From the NCBI GenBank assembly GCA_009704345.1, contig WLEH01000006.1, positions 1 to 16,506 on the forward strand: 16,506 bases of DNA. Reading direction: 5' to 3'. Of this stretch, positions 1 through 6,385 are shown piece after piece. A program made the translations under genes and the position numbers. This stretch comes from Actinomycetota bacterium (GTDB taxonomy: Bacteria; Actinomycetota; Actinomycetes; S36-B12; UBA5976). The notes beneath the pieces are model-generated. The model was not told where the DNA came from. It worked only from the letters and a program-made list of their open reading frames with translations, and searched no databases. The stretch's first letter is position 1. The number at the start of each line of letters is the position of its first letter.

Positions 1-679
1 AATGCTGGCAAAACAAGGTGCCGCGGTTGCAGTAGTTGACCTGAATATAGATAGCACCCAGAAAGTGGTAGATACAATTATTGCAGCTGGCGGTAAGGCT
101 GTTGCACTAGTTGCAGATGTTTCAGACGACGCACAGGTTGCTAAAGCAGTAGCAGACACTGTCGCCCAACTGGGTGGATTACATATTGCGGTTAATAACG
201 CTGGCATTGGTGGCGATATAGCTCCAACAGCAGATCAAAGCGTTGCTGGTTGGCAGAAAGTTATCTCTGTGAATCTTGATGGCGTCTTTTATTGTATGCG
301 AAATCAAATTCCAGCCATGCTTAAATCTGGCGGTGGCTCGATTGTCAATATCTCTTCTATTCTGGGACAAGTGGCATTTGCAAATTCAGCAGCATATGTC
401 GCTGCAAAACATGGCGTAGTTGGTCTTTCCAAAACTACCGCCCTTGAATATGCCACCCAAGGTATTCGAGTCAATTCAGTAGGACCAGGTTTTATTAAGA
501 CACCACTTCTAGGTGCGCTACCACCAGAAGCGCTAGAGCCAATTGCACAATTACACGCCGTAAAGCGATTAGGTGAATCCGAGGAAGTCGCAGCATTGAT
601 TACTTTCTTGGCTTCCGATGAAGCATCTTTCATCACCGGCAACTATTACGCGGTTGATGGTGGTTATCTAGCTCAGTAG
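1..679 (+). CDS. Short-chain dehydrogenase/reductase (SDR), 5' end outside the window
   Basis: NAD(P)-dependent oxidoreductase of the classical SDR family; the substrate cannot be told from the sequence. Read in the frame starting at base 2, the visible 225 residues hold NNAG (65-68), the catalytic Ser-Tyr-Lys set (S119, Y132, K136 in a YxxxK motif), RVNSVGPG after the active site, and the C-terminal DEASFITG...VDGG block typical of FabG-like enzymes. The N-terminal TGxxxGxG cofactor loop is missing. Because the visible part starts in the helix that normally follows that loop (MLAKQGA), the ATG at base 2 is almost surely internal and the gene is cut by the window edge. An acidic residue after the second strand (VVDLN) favours NAD(H) over NADP(H), by family rule. 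It ends in TAG and is followed 13 nt later by a strong hairpin. Confidence 0.93.
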   Translation, partial: MLAKQGAAVAVVDLNIDSTQKVVDTIIAAGGKAVALVADVSDDAQVAKAVADTVAQLGGLHIAVNNAGIGGDIAPTADQSVAGWQKVISVNLDGVFYCMRNQIPAMLKSGGGSIVNISSILGQVAFANSAAYVAAKHGVVGLSKTTALEYATQGIRVNSVGPGFIKTPLLGALPPEALEPIAQLHAVKRLGESEEVAALITFLASDEASFITGNYYAVDGGYLAQ

Positions 680-692
680 TGCTTCCCAATGT

Positions 693-721
693 AACGGGCC
701 TAGGCGCCGCTTAGGCCCGTT
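693..721 (+). terminator. Strong hairpin terminator after the SDR gene
   Basis: A perfect 10-bp inverted repeat (AACGGGCCTA at 693-702 and TAGGCCCGTT at 712-721) can be extended inward by three more pairs, one of them G-U, leaving a 3-nt loop. It starts 13 nt after the SDR stop. There is no U-tract after it, which is common for actinobacterial hairpin terminators. Being symmetric it could act in both directions, but only the + strand has an upstream gene here. Confidence 0.75.
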
Positions 722-734
722 GTCATGTCCGCCG

Positions 735-766
735 TTGCGAATACTCTTATTGGGTAGCAATAGAAT
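735..766 (+). promoter_or_regulatory. Candidate promoter of the ABC-2 exporter operon
   Basis: TAGAAT at 761-766 is a good -10 match. The best -35 candidate, TTGCGA at 735-740, lies 20 bp away, longer than ideal. Transcription would start near 773, giving a leader of about 24 nt that holds the GGAAG ribosome binding site (788-792) of the ATPase gene at 797. This unit therefore seems to be led, unlike several others in the window. Confidence 0.35.
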
Positions 767-796
767 TACGCGCTTGCCCCAAAAACTGGAAGACAA

Positions 797-1723
797 ATGA
801 CTACTAATTTAATTCAAGCCCATGGCTTGACCAAAAGATATGGTGACTTTGTTGCCGTTGCTGGAATTGATTTCCATGTTGCAAAAGGTGAATCTTTTGG
901 GCTACTTGGCCCAAACGGTGCAGGTAAATCATCAACTATGCGAATAATTGCTGCTACCAGTCAACGAACTGGTGGCGATATCAAGATTCTGGACAAGGAT
1001 CCAAATTTGCATGGACCACAGATTCGCGCCCACCTTGGGGTTGTGCCACAACAAGACAACTTGGATACAGAATTAACAGTGGAACAAAATCTGTTTGTTT
1101 ATGGCAGGTATTTTGGGTTATCAAGTAGTTTTATTAAAAATAAAATTGAAGAACTTCTGGATTTTGCACAATTAGTTGAGAAGCGAGATGTAAAGGTAGA
1201 TGCGCTCAGCGGTGGCATGAAGCGGCGATTAACAATTGCTCGTGCATTAATTAGTGAACCAGATATTTTAATGCTGGATGAACCAACCACTGGATTAGAT
1301 CCGCAAGCTCGCCATATTTTGTGGGATAGATTGTTTAGGCTAAAAGAGCAAGGCGTAACTTTAGTAATAACTACTCACTATATGGATGAAGCCGAGCAGC
1401 TTTGTGATCGCTTAGTAGTGATGGATAAAGGCAAAATCATGGCGGAGGATTCGCCGGCTGGATTAATAAAGACTTATTCCACCAAAGAAGTACTTGAAGT
1501 TAGGTTTGGTTCCGAACGTAATGCTGAGATGAGCGAAAAACTAAAACAGCATTGCGAGCGAATTGAGGTATTGCCGGATCGAATCTTGATGTATGCCGAT
1601 GATGCAGAAAAGGTACTAGAAGAAATAATTAAACAGGGGATTCACCCAATAACGTCATTAGTGCGACGCAGTTCGTTAGAGGATGTGTTTTTGCGTCTCA
1701 CTGGTAGGAGTTTGATCGAATAG
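797..1723 (+). CDS. ABC-2 type exporter, ATP-binding subunit (NodI/DrrA-like)
   Basis: ATPase that drives an ABC-2 exporter together with the two permeases that follow. Visible motifs in 308 residues: Walker A GPNGAGKS (38-45), Q-loop around Q85, signature LSGGM (137-141), Walker B DILMLDE (156-162) with D-loop GLDP, and H-loop His194 (THYMDEAE). The length and the roughly 80-residue C-terminal extension fit the NodI/DrrA/CcmA group of drug, lipid or polysaccharide exporters. ATG start with GGAAG five bases upstream. The TAG stop shares a base with the GTG start of the next gene, so the subunits are probably translationally coupled. Substrate unknown; a drug, lipid or glycan are all possible. 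Confidence 0.95.
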   Translation: MTTNLIQAHGLTKRYGDFVAVAGIDFHVAKGESFGLLGPNGAGKSSTMRIIAATSQRTGGDIKILDKDPNLHGPQIRAHLGVVPQQDNLDTELTVEQNLFVYGRYFGLSSSFIKNKIEELLDFAQLVEKRDVKVDALSGGMKRRLTIARALISEPDILMLDEPTTGLDPQARHILWDRLFRLKEQGVTLVITTHYMDEAEQLCDRLVVMDKGKIMAEDSPAGLIKTYSTKEVLEVRFGSERNAEMSEKLKQHCERIEVLPDRILMYADDAEKVLEEIIKQGIHPITSLVRRSSLEDVFLRLTGRSLIE

Positions 1724-2526
1724 TGTCGATTACAACTGAACCAAAAGTCGTTAAGCCTTATGGCGCGCTATATGTAGCGGAATATCGAATCCGAAACATG
1801 ATGCGCTTTAAAGCATTAATCGTCATGGTTTCCATTGGTAACCCATTTCTATACTTGTTATCTATTGGTGTTGGGGTAGGCGCACTAATTGATTCAAACA
1901 ATCTAATCGATGGTGTTCCTTATTTAACATTCTTGGCGCCAGCTCTATTAGCTAATGCGGCTATCGCTGGCGGAATGGATGAGACGGTTTTCCCGACGTT
2001 ACATGGATTTAAATGGGGGAAAATCTTTTTTGGGATTAACTCAACTCCCATTACTGGATCGCAAATCGCTATAGGTGTATTTCTAGCTGCAATGGCTCGA
2101 GTTGTTTTCTTAGTTACTATTTATTGGATTGTGCTTTATTTGTTTGGTGCACTAGAGACTTCTTACTCGTGGCTGGCAATTCCAACGGCAATCTTTGCGG
2201 GAGCTTGTTTTGCTGCCATGATGCTTGCGTTGGCAGCAAAGATGGAAAATGACAATTTGTTTTTCACCTTCATCAGTCGATTTGTGATTATGCCCCTCTT
2301 TCTATTCTCTGGCACATTTTTTCCACTTTCAGCCATGCCAATTTATTTACAATGGATTGGCTGGATCTCACCACTTTGGCATGCAACTGAGCTTGGCAGA
2401 TTTTTAACTTACGGCCGAGAAATTTCTAATCAGATGCTGTTTCTTCATGTTGCTTTCCTAAGCGTGATTTTGATTGTTGGACTCTTTTTTGCGGTTCGCT
2501 ATTACACCAGAAGGTTGGCAAAATGA
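1723..2526 (+). CDS. ABC-2 type transporter permease (NodJ/DrrB-like), first subunit
   Basis: Membrane subunit of the exporter: about six membrane segments and the ABC2_membrane pattern, including FLAPALLANAAIAGGMDE in the second segment region and the conserved LFLFSGTFFPLSAMP stretch in the C-terminal half. GTG start overlaps the ATPase stop by one base (TAGTG), with GGTAGGAG at 1703-1710 as ribosome binding site. Its end overlaps the next permease gene by 4 nt (ATGA). The two permeases are related in plan (both have an FxAPxLLA and an LFLFSGxFxP motif) but clearly different in sequence, so the exporter is probably a heterodimer. Confidence 0.93.
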   Translation: MSITTEPKVVKPYGALYVAEYRIRNMMRFKALIVMVSIGNPFLYLLSIGVGVGALIDSNNLIDGVPYLTFLAPALLANAAIAGGMDETVFPTLHGFKWGKIFFGINSTPITGSQIAIGVFLAAMARVVFLVTIYWIVLYLFGALETSYSWLAIPTAIFAGACFAAMMLALAAKMENDNLFFTFISRFVIMPLFLFSGTFFPLSAMPIYLQWIGWISPLWHATELGRFLTYGREISNQMLFLHVAFLSVILIVGLFFAVRYYTRRLAK

Positions 2527-3350
2527 TCATTGCCACTGCGGTTGAAATTGCTGATCGCCGAGCTGGTCGGTTGGGTGATAAATATTATGCGGGCCGCGCT
2601 CGCTCGGTAATGAATCGAAACTTCACCGCGTTTAAATCCTCTACTTGGTTAGTTGTGCTATCGGGTTTTATTGAACCAGTGCTCTATTTATTTGCGTTTG
2701 GATTTGGACTAGGCCAATTTATTGGTGACGTCGAAGTCTCTAACAATGTAATTTCATATGCTGTATTCATTGCTCCTGGACTACTTGCCACCAGCGCAAT
2801 GAATGGCGCAATTTATGACTCGACCTGGAATGTGTTTTTCAAGATGCATGAATCAAGGCTTTATCAAGGCATGCTGGCGACATCGCTTGGCCCGTTAGAT
2901 GTTGCACTAGGCGAGATTGCTTGGGCGTTGCTTCGTGGTTTGATTTATGCCATAGGTTTTGTGGCGATTGTGGCACCTCTGGGCTTAATACCAAGCTGGT
3001 GGGGCATATTGGCAATCCCAGCTTCAGTATTAATTGCGTTTGGTTTTGCTGCAATTGGTATGGCAATTACTAGCTATATCTCGTCATTCCAACAAATGGG
3101 CGCGATAAATCTGGCGCTGCTACCAATGTTTCTTTTTTCAGGCGCTTTCTATCCAATTGAAGTTTTTCCAGAGTCCGCCCAAATCTTGATCAAAGCGCTT
3201 CCACTACACCATGGTGTTTCATTAATAAGAGGCTTAACACTGGGTGAGATTGATATTTCCCTGCTTGGCCATGCTGGCTATTTTGTAATTATGATCGCTT
3301 TAGGCCTGTTCTTCACCACCAAACGTCTAACCGCGCTCTTTATGCGCTAA
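2523..3350 (+). CDS. ABC-2 type transporter permease (NodJ/DrrB-like), second subunit
   Basis: Second membrane subunit, 275 residues, about six membrane segments after a roughly 40-residue cytoplasmic N-terminus. Family signs are FIAPGLLATSAMNGA in the first half and MFLFSGAFYPIEVFP near the end of the membrane domain. The ATG start overlaps the stop of the first permease (ATGA), the usual layout for coupled translation of subunits in fixed ratio. Ends in TAA at 3348-3350; the -10 box of the following lipoprotein gene begins only 5 nt later, so there is no room for a classical terminator and read-through into the lipoprotein gene is possible. Confidence 0.93.
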   Translation: MIIATAVEIADRRAGRLGDKYYAGRARSVMNRNFTAFKSSTWLVVLSGFIEPVLYLFAFGFGLGQFIGDVEVSNNVISYAVFIAPGLLATSAMNGAIYDSTWNVFFKMHESRLYQGMLATSLGPLDVALGEIAWALLRGLIYAIGFVAIVAPLGLIPSWWGILAIPASVLIAFGFAAIGMAITSYISSFQQMGAINLALLPMFLFSGAFYPIEVFPESAQILIKALPLHHGVSLIRGLTLGEIDISLLGHAGYFVIMIALGLFFTTKRLTALFMR

Positions 3351-3354
3351 GAAC

Positions 3355-3360
3355 TAGAAT
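3355..3360 (+). promoter_or_regulatory. Candidate leaderless promoter (-10 TAGAAT) for the GerMN lipoprotein gene
   Basis: TAGAAT lies exactly 6 nt before the ATG at 3367, which would place the transcription start on the A of the start codon. There is no Shine-Dalgarno sequence before this ATG. No clear -35 hexamer is seen at 16-18 bp. The same layout occurs before several other first genes in this window. Confidence 0.5.
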
Positions 3361-3366
3361 TTAACT

Positions 3367-4161
3367 ATGAAAAAGCTAGTGCTGGCAGTTTTGGCGTTAT
3401 TTTTAATTTCGGCTTGCTCAGCACCAAACGATCAAGCACTAGTTGATGAAACAAAATCAGTCACAGTCTATTTTGTGGCAGATACCCCAAGAGGTTTTAA
3501 GTTGTTTTCAGAAAATCGAGAAATCACCGCACCGTCAAGTGCATTTGCTAGCACAGTTATCTCACAGTTAATCTCTGGCTCATTACAACCAATTGATCCT
3601 GATTATGTGAATTTGTGGGATAGCAGCAATAGTCTTAATGAAGTAGTCATCTCTGGTGCGCAAGCAACAGTTGATCTAAATCTTGGAGAATTAAATGTTG
3701 GTGCTGAGGGTGAAATTAGGGCAATCGAACAAATCGTCTGGACTTTAACTGGTATCACACCTTCCCTAACTACGGTTAGATTTTTAGTAAACGGTGAGCA
3801 AGTAGAAACTTTTGCTGGCCATGTTGACACCTCAGTTGATTTCAAGCGAGTGCCAGATTACGAAGTGCTGAACCCACTGCAAATTGACTCACTTTCCGAC
3901 GGCGCAGAAGTATCTCTACCAATTTCAGTGGCCGGATATGCCTGTACGTTTGAAGCTAATGTGATTTGGACAATTACACAAAACGACAAATTTGTAGTTG
4001 ATGGTGTTACGACCGCAGCAGCTGCATGCCCAGAACGTTCGAAGTGGCAAGTGAAACTGCCTGATCTAGAACCAGGTGAATATCTGTTTACGGTTAAAGA
4101 ATTTTCAGCCGAAGATGGTTCATTATTTGCACTTGATTCGAAACGTCTTGTTGTTAAGTAG
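3367..4161 (+). CDS. Lipoprotein with GerMN and Gmad2 domains
   Basis: Exported lipoprotein of 264 residues with a clear signal peptide: MKK, a hydrophobic stretch, and the lipobox ISAC with Cys17 as lipidation site. Residues about 33-130 (TVYFVADT... LNLGELNVGAEG... QIVWTLTG... VRFLVNG) match the GerMN (Sporulation/germination GerM) fold. Residues about 160-255 (QIDSLSDGAEVSLPISVAGYACTFE...) match the Gmad2 immunoglobulin-like domain that often follows GerMN. Despite the name, the pair is widespread in non-spore-forming Actinobacteria, for example in LpqB-like proteins; the molecular role is not established and is thought to be at the cell envelope. It follows the ABC-2 exporter by 16 nt and could work with it, but it also seems to have its own promoter. 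Its last 8 nt overlap the 3' end of the convergent pcp gene. Confidence 0.88.
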   Translation: MKKLVLAVLALFLISACSAPNDQALVDETKSVTVYFVADTPRGFKLFSENREITAPSSAFASTVISQLISGSLQPIDPDYVNLWDSSNSLNEVVISGAQATVDLNLGELNVGAEGEIRAIEQIVWTLTGITPSLTTVRFLVNGEQVETFAGHVDTSVDFKRVPDYEVLNPLQIDSLSDGAEVSLPISVAGYACTFEANVIWTITQNDKFVVDGVTTAAAACPERSKWQVKLPDLEPGEYLFTVKEFSAEDGSLFALDSKRLVVK

Positions 4162-4765
4162 TTTTTGCTAAATGTTCAACTATCAACTTAATTCCAGTTA
4201 CCATTTCAAATAGCGGCATTGTGGGTTGGTTAGGAAATTCCTCTTGTTGTTCTGGCACTAGCGGCAAATGAATGAAACCAGATTGAGTTTTAGAATTATG
4301 CAAGTGTGATTGCATTTGATAAAAAATGTAATTACACACAAAACTACCTGCTGATAAAGATTGGCTCACTGAGATCCCAGCATCCTTAAGTAGTTCAACT
4401 AACTCAATAACTGGTAGCGTGCTGAAGCAACCAGGTTGGCCGCCAGATTGAATTTCTTGGTTAACTAATTGATTGCCACCATTATCAGCAATTCTGGCAT
4501 CAGCCAAATTTATTGCGATACGTTCAATCGAGATACTAGATCTACCTTCGGCTTGACCTAATGAAAGTACTACATCTGGATTATGTGAATCGATTAGCGC
4601 TAAAAGTTGTTTTGTAGCTAATTCAAATTGCACCGGCAATACAGCAGTTACTAATTCGAGATCAGTAAACTCTTGTTGGCTAAGTTCTCTAACTACTAAT
4701 TCAGCTGGATTCAAGCTAGCTCCAGCAAACGGTTCAAACCCAGTAACGAGGACAGTTTTTGCCAC
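4154..4765 (-). CDS. pcp: Pyroglutamyl-peptidase I (pyrrolidone-carboxylate peptidase)
   Basis: Cytoplasmic cysteine peptidase of family C15 that removes N-terminal pyroglutamate from peptides. All three catalytic residues are present and at the usual family positions: Glu81 (ISIERIAIN), Cys144 (AGSFVCNYIFY) and His166 (GFIHLPL). The N-terminal VLVTGFEPFAG and the SLGQAEGR loop are also diagnostic, and 203 residues is near the family norm. Start codon is GTG at 4765-4763. An AGGA six bases upstream could serve as ribosome binding site, but it lies inside a TAGGAT box that would make the message leaderless. The gene converges on the lipoprotein gene with an 8-nt overlap and diverges from the sugar importer. 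Confidence 0.95.
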   Translation of the reverse strand: MAKTVLVTGFEPFAGASLNPAELVVRELSQQEFTDLELVTAVLPVQFELATKQLLALIDSHNPDVVLSLGQAEGRSSISIERIAINLADARIADNGGNQLVNQEIQSGGQPGCFSTLPVIELVELLKDAGISVSQSLSAGSFVCNYIFYQMQSHLHNSKTQSGFIHLPLVPEQQEEFPNQPTMPLFEMVTGIKLIVEHLAKTT

Positions 4766-4770
4766 ACCTG

Positions 4771-4776
4771 ATCCTA
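4771..4776 (-). promoter_or_regulatory. Candidate -10 box (TAGGAT) for pcp
   Basis: On the - strand TAGGAT ends 5 nt before the GTG start of pcp, so transcription would begin at or within a base or two of the start codon. No convincing -35 is seen. The AGGA inside the box could instead be a ribosome binding site, so the leaderless reading is less certain here than for other genes in the window. Confidence 0.35.
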
Positions 4777-4849
4777 TGGTTTAAATGCACTTATTCGTAA
4801 TCTATTTGTTACCAAAGTGTGCTGACTGATGTAAGGATATGTACGGAGT

Positions 4850-4868
4850 TGCTGGATTGTGACCAGCA
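4850..4868. repeat. Inverted repeat TGCTGG-7-CCAGCA, possible operator
   Basis: Perfect 6-bp arms around a 7-bp spacer (ATTGTGA), 94 bp before the start of the binding-protein gene. Arm length and spacing would suit a dimeric repressor or activator. It does not resemble the usual LacI-family operator, which has a central CG. Confidence 0.35.
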
Positions 4869-4907
4869 TTTTCTCCCCATCATCTGGGTGATTTTCTAGG
4901 ATTTAGC

Positions 4908-4938
4908 CAAACCCTCATTGGGTAAGAGGTGTGGTTTG
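4908..4938 (+). other. Imperfect hairpin in the probable leader of the binding-protein gene
   Basis: CAAACC (4908-4913) pairs with GGTTTG (4933-4938), and CTC (4914-4916 region) with GAG (4926-4928), with an asymmetric bulge. If transcription starts after the TAGGAT box at 4897-4902, this structure is in the 5' leader, about 20 nt before the start codon, and might stabilise the message or tune translation. Confidence 0.3.
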
Positions 4939-4940
4939 CC

Positions 4941-4950
4941 TCAAATTTGA
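4941..4950. repeat. Perfect palindrome TCAAATTTGA abutting the ribosome binding site
   Basis: A 10-bp perfect palindrome whose last base is the first base of the AAAGGA ribosome binding site (4950-4955) of the binding-protein gene. It may be chance in AT-rich DNA, or a small operator. Confidence 0.25.
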
Positions 4951-4961
4951 AAGGACAATTA

Positions 4962-6314
4962 ATGTCAATTTTTCGTCGACGTGCAATGGGCCTAGGCGCT
5001 ATTGCTGTTGCGGCATTGCTGGTGCTTTCTGCTTGTTCTTCTGAATCAGACACTGCTACTGGTGGCGCAGAAAACTGCGAAGCTTATGCGGAATATGCTG
5101 GCAATGAAGGAACTACAGTAGAGATCTACACCACAATTATTTCACCAGAAGCTGATTTGTTCGTGGAGTCATTGCAGGAATTCATGGATTGCACCGGCAT
5201 CACCGTGAACTGGAATGGATCACAGGAGTTTGAAGCTCAGATCTCAGTTCGGGTTGAAGGTGGTACAGCTCCAGATCTAGCAATTTTCCCACAACCAGGT
5301 TTGTTGGCTAAGTTTGCTGGCAATGGTCTAGTTGCAGCACCAGCAAAGGTGGCAGAGTCAGTTGACGCTAACTACTCACCAGACTGGAAGGCTTATGGCA
5401 CTGGTCCTGATGGTGTCTTCTACGCAGCACCACTTGGTGCAAACGTGAAGTCATTCGTTTGGTATTCACCAAAGACATTTGCGGACAATGGTTGGAGCAT
5501 TCCAACCACTTGGCCAGAATTGCTAGCACTTTCTGATGAAATTGCAGCTGGCGGCGCAGTTCAGCCATGGTGTGCTGGCTTCGGCTCAGGCGATGCAACT
5601 GGTTGGGTTGGCACTGACTGGATGGAAGATCTAATGCTTCGATTCAACGATGCTGCAACTTATGATGCATGGGTAAGTCATGACATTGCATTCAACGATC
5701 CAAAGGTGCAGACTGTTATTGATGAAGCTGCCAAGATTCTAAAGAATCCAGATTATGTTGGTGACGTCGCTTCAATTGCTACCACTACCTTCCAAGAAGG
5801 TGGTGCAGGAATTGTTGACGGAACTTGTGCAATGCACCGTCAAGCATCATTCATTGGTGGCATTTTGGCTGCTGACTACGGAGCAACAATTGTTAATCCA
5901 GAAGACACTGATGTAGAAGGTGGCATTACCACTTTCTACTTCCCAGGCGTTTCTGCTGATCAACGCCCAGCACTTGGCGGCGGTGAATTCGTTGGTGCCT
6001 TCAGTGACCGTCCAGAAGTTCAGGCAGTTCAGCACTACCTAACCACTGCTGATTGGAATAACAAGAAAGCAGCTCTTGGTGGCTGGTTCTCAGCTCACAA
6101 GGGATTGGATACTGCAAACGTTGCAGATCCAGTTAACAAGGTAGCAGTTGAGATCTTGCAGAACGCAACTGTGTTCCGATTTGATGCATCAGATGTGATG
6201 CCAGCAGCAGTTGGAGCTGGCTCATTCTGGAAAGAAATGACTGCTTGGGTAGCGGAGAATAAGTCGAATAAGGCTGTTCTTGATGCTATCGAAGCGTCAT
6301 GGCCGACGGAGTAA
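4962..6314 (+). CDS. aglE: Sugar ABC transporter, substrate-binding lipoprotein (AglE-like)
   Basis: Family 1 extracellular solute-binding protein (CUT1 class), about 450 residues, that captures an oligosaccharide or glycoside outside the cell. The ATG at 4962 is preferred over an upstream in-frame GTG at 4929 because AAAGGA (4950-4955) lies 6 nt before it. It also gives a proper lipoprotein signal: MSIFRRR, hydrophobic core, lipobox LSAC, Cys25. The body has the family marks GGTAPDLAIFPQPGLL, FVWYSPKTFADNGW.IPTTWPEL, and a MHRQASF block near residue 290. The overall pattern fits the AglE alpha-glucoside-binding group, consistent with AglF/AglG-like permeases downstream, but the neighbouring GH1 gene leaves the real ligand open. 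Lysine is encoded by AAG in 13 of 15 cases, suggesting high expression. Confidence 0.9.
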   Translation: MSIFRRRAMGLGAIAVAALLVLSACSSESDTATGGAENCEAYAEYAGNEGTTVEIYTTIISPEADLFVESLQEFMDCTGITVNWNGSQEFEAQISVRVEGGTAPDLAIFPQPGLLAKFAGNGLVAAPAKVAESVDANYSPDWKAYGTGPDGVFYAAPLGANVKSFVWYSPKTFADNGWSIPTTWPELLALSDEIAAGGAVQPWCAGFGSGDATGWVGTDWMEDLMLRFNDAATYDAWVSHDIAFNDPKVQTVIDEAAKILKNPDYVGDVASIATTTFQEGGAGIVDGTCAMHRQASFIGGILAADYGATIVNPEDTDVEGGITTFYFPGVSADQRPALGGGEFVGAFSDRPEVQAVQHYLTTADWNNKKAALGGWFSAHKGLDTANVADPVNKVAVEILQNATVFRFDASDVMPAAVGAGSFWKEMTAWVAENKSNKAVLDAIEASWPTE

Positions 6315-6326
6315 TCCGGATAACTG

Positions 6327-6375
6327 AGTAAATCTGCTTCGGGGGCTTGCTTAGCAGGCCCCCGAAGTGTTTACT
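6327..6375 (+). terminator. Long hairpin between binding-protein and permease genes (attenuator / 3'-end stabiliser)
   Basis: Arms 6337-6350 and 6354-6367 pair over 14 bp (one G-U pair) around a TTA loop: CTTCGGGGGC against GCCCCCGAAG, then TTGC against GCAG. An outer helix AGTAAA (6327-6332) with TTTACT (6370-6375) extends it past a small bulge. No U-tract follows; the next bases are the AAGGAG ribosome binding site of the permease gene. In sugar importers such a structure typically gives more binding protein than permease, by partial termination or by protecting the upstream message, as in malE-malF. Confidence 0.7.
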
Positions 6376-6385
6376 AAGGAGCAGC

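Larger units (their letters stand above)
4766..4961. other. Divergent regulatory region between pcp and the sugar importer
   Basis: This 196-nt gap is the longest non-coding stretch in the window and must hold the importer promoter. It contains several dyads: TGCTGG-7-CCAGCA (4850-4868), CAAACC/GGTTTG with inner CCTC/GAGG (4908-4938), and the perfect palindrome TCAAATTTGA (4941-4950). A possible -10 for the importer is TAGGAT at 4897-4902, without a good -35. No regulator gene lies nearby, so a distant one (LacI, ROK or similar) would have to act here. Which dyad, if any, is an operator cannot be decided from one sequence. Confidence 0.5.

Noticed and set aside
2..4. ATG at base 2 as the true start of the SDR gene
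   Set aside because: It would delete the TGxxxGxG cofactor loop that precedes this helix in every functional SDR; the window edge explains the missing part better.
304..642. 112-codon reading frame on the - strand inside the SDR gene
   Set aside because: Antisense shadow of a well-conserved gene, without family motifs or an upstream ribosome binding site.
4929..4961. Upstream GTG extension of the binding-protein gene
   Set aside because: It adds residues before the lipoprotein signal and ignores the good AAAGGA site placed for the ATG at 4962.
6337..6367. Hairpin as full terminator of the importer operon
   Set aside because: The permease genes directly downstream have no other visible promoter and no U-tract follows, so complete termination is unlikely; attenuation is preferred.
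6347..6385. Upstream extension of the first permease gene
   Set aside because: The extra codons lie in the right half of the hairpin and the AAGGAG site favours 6386.
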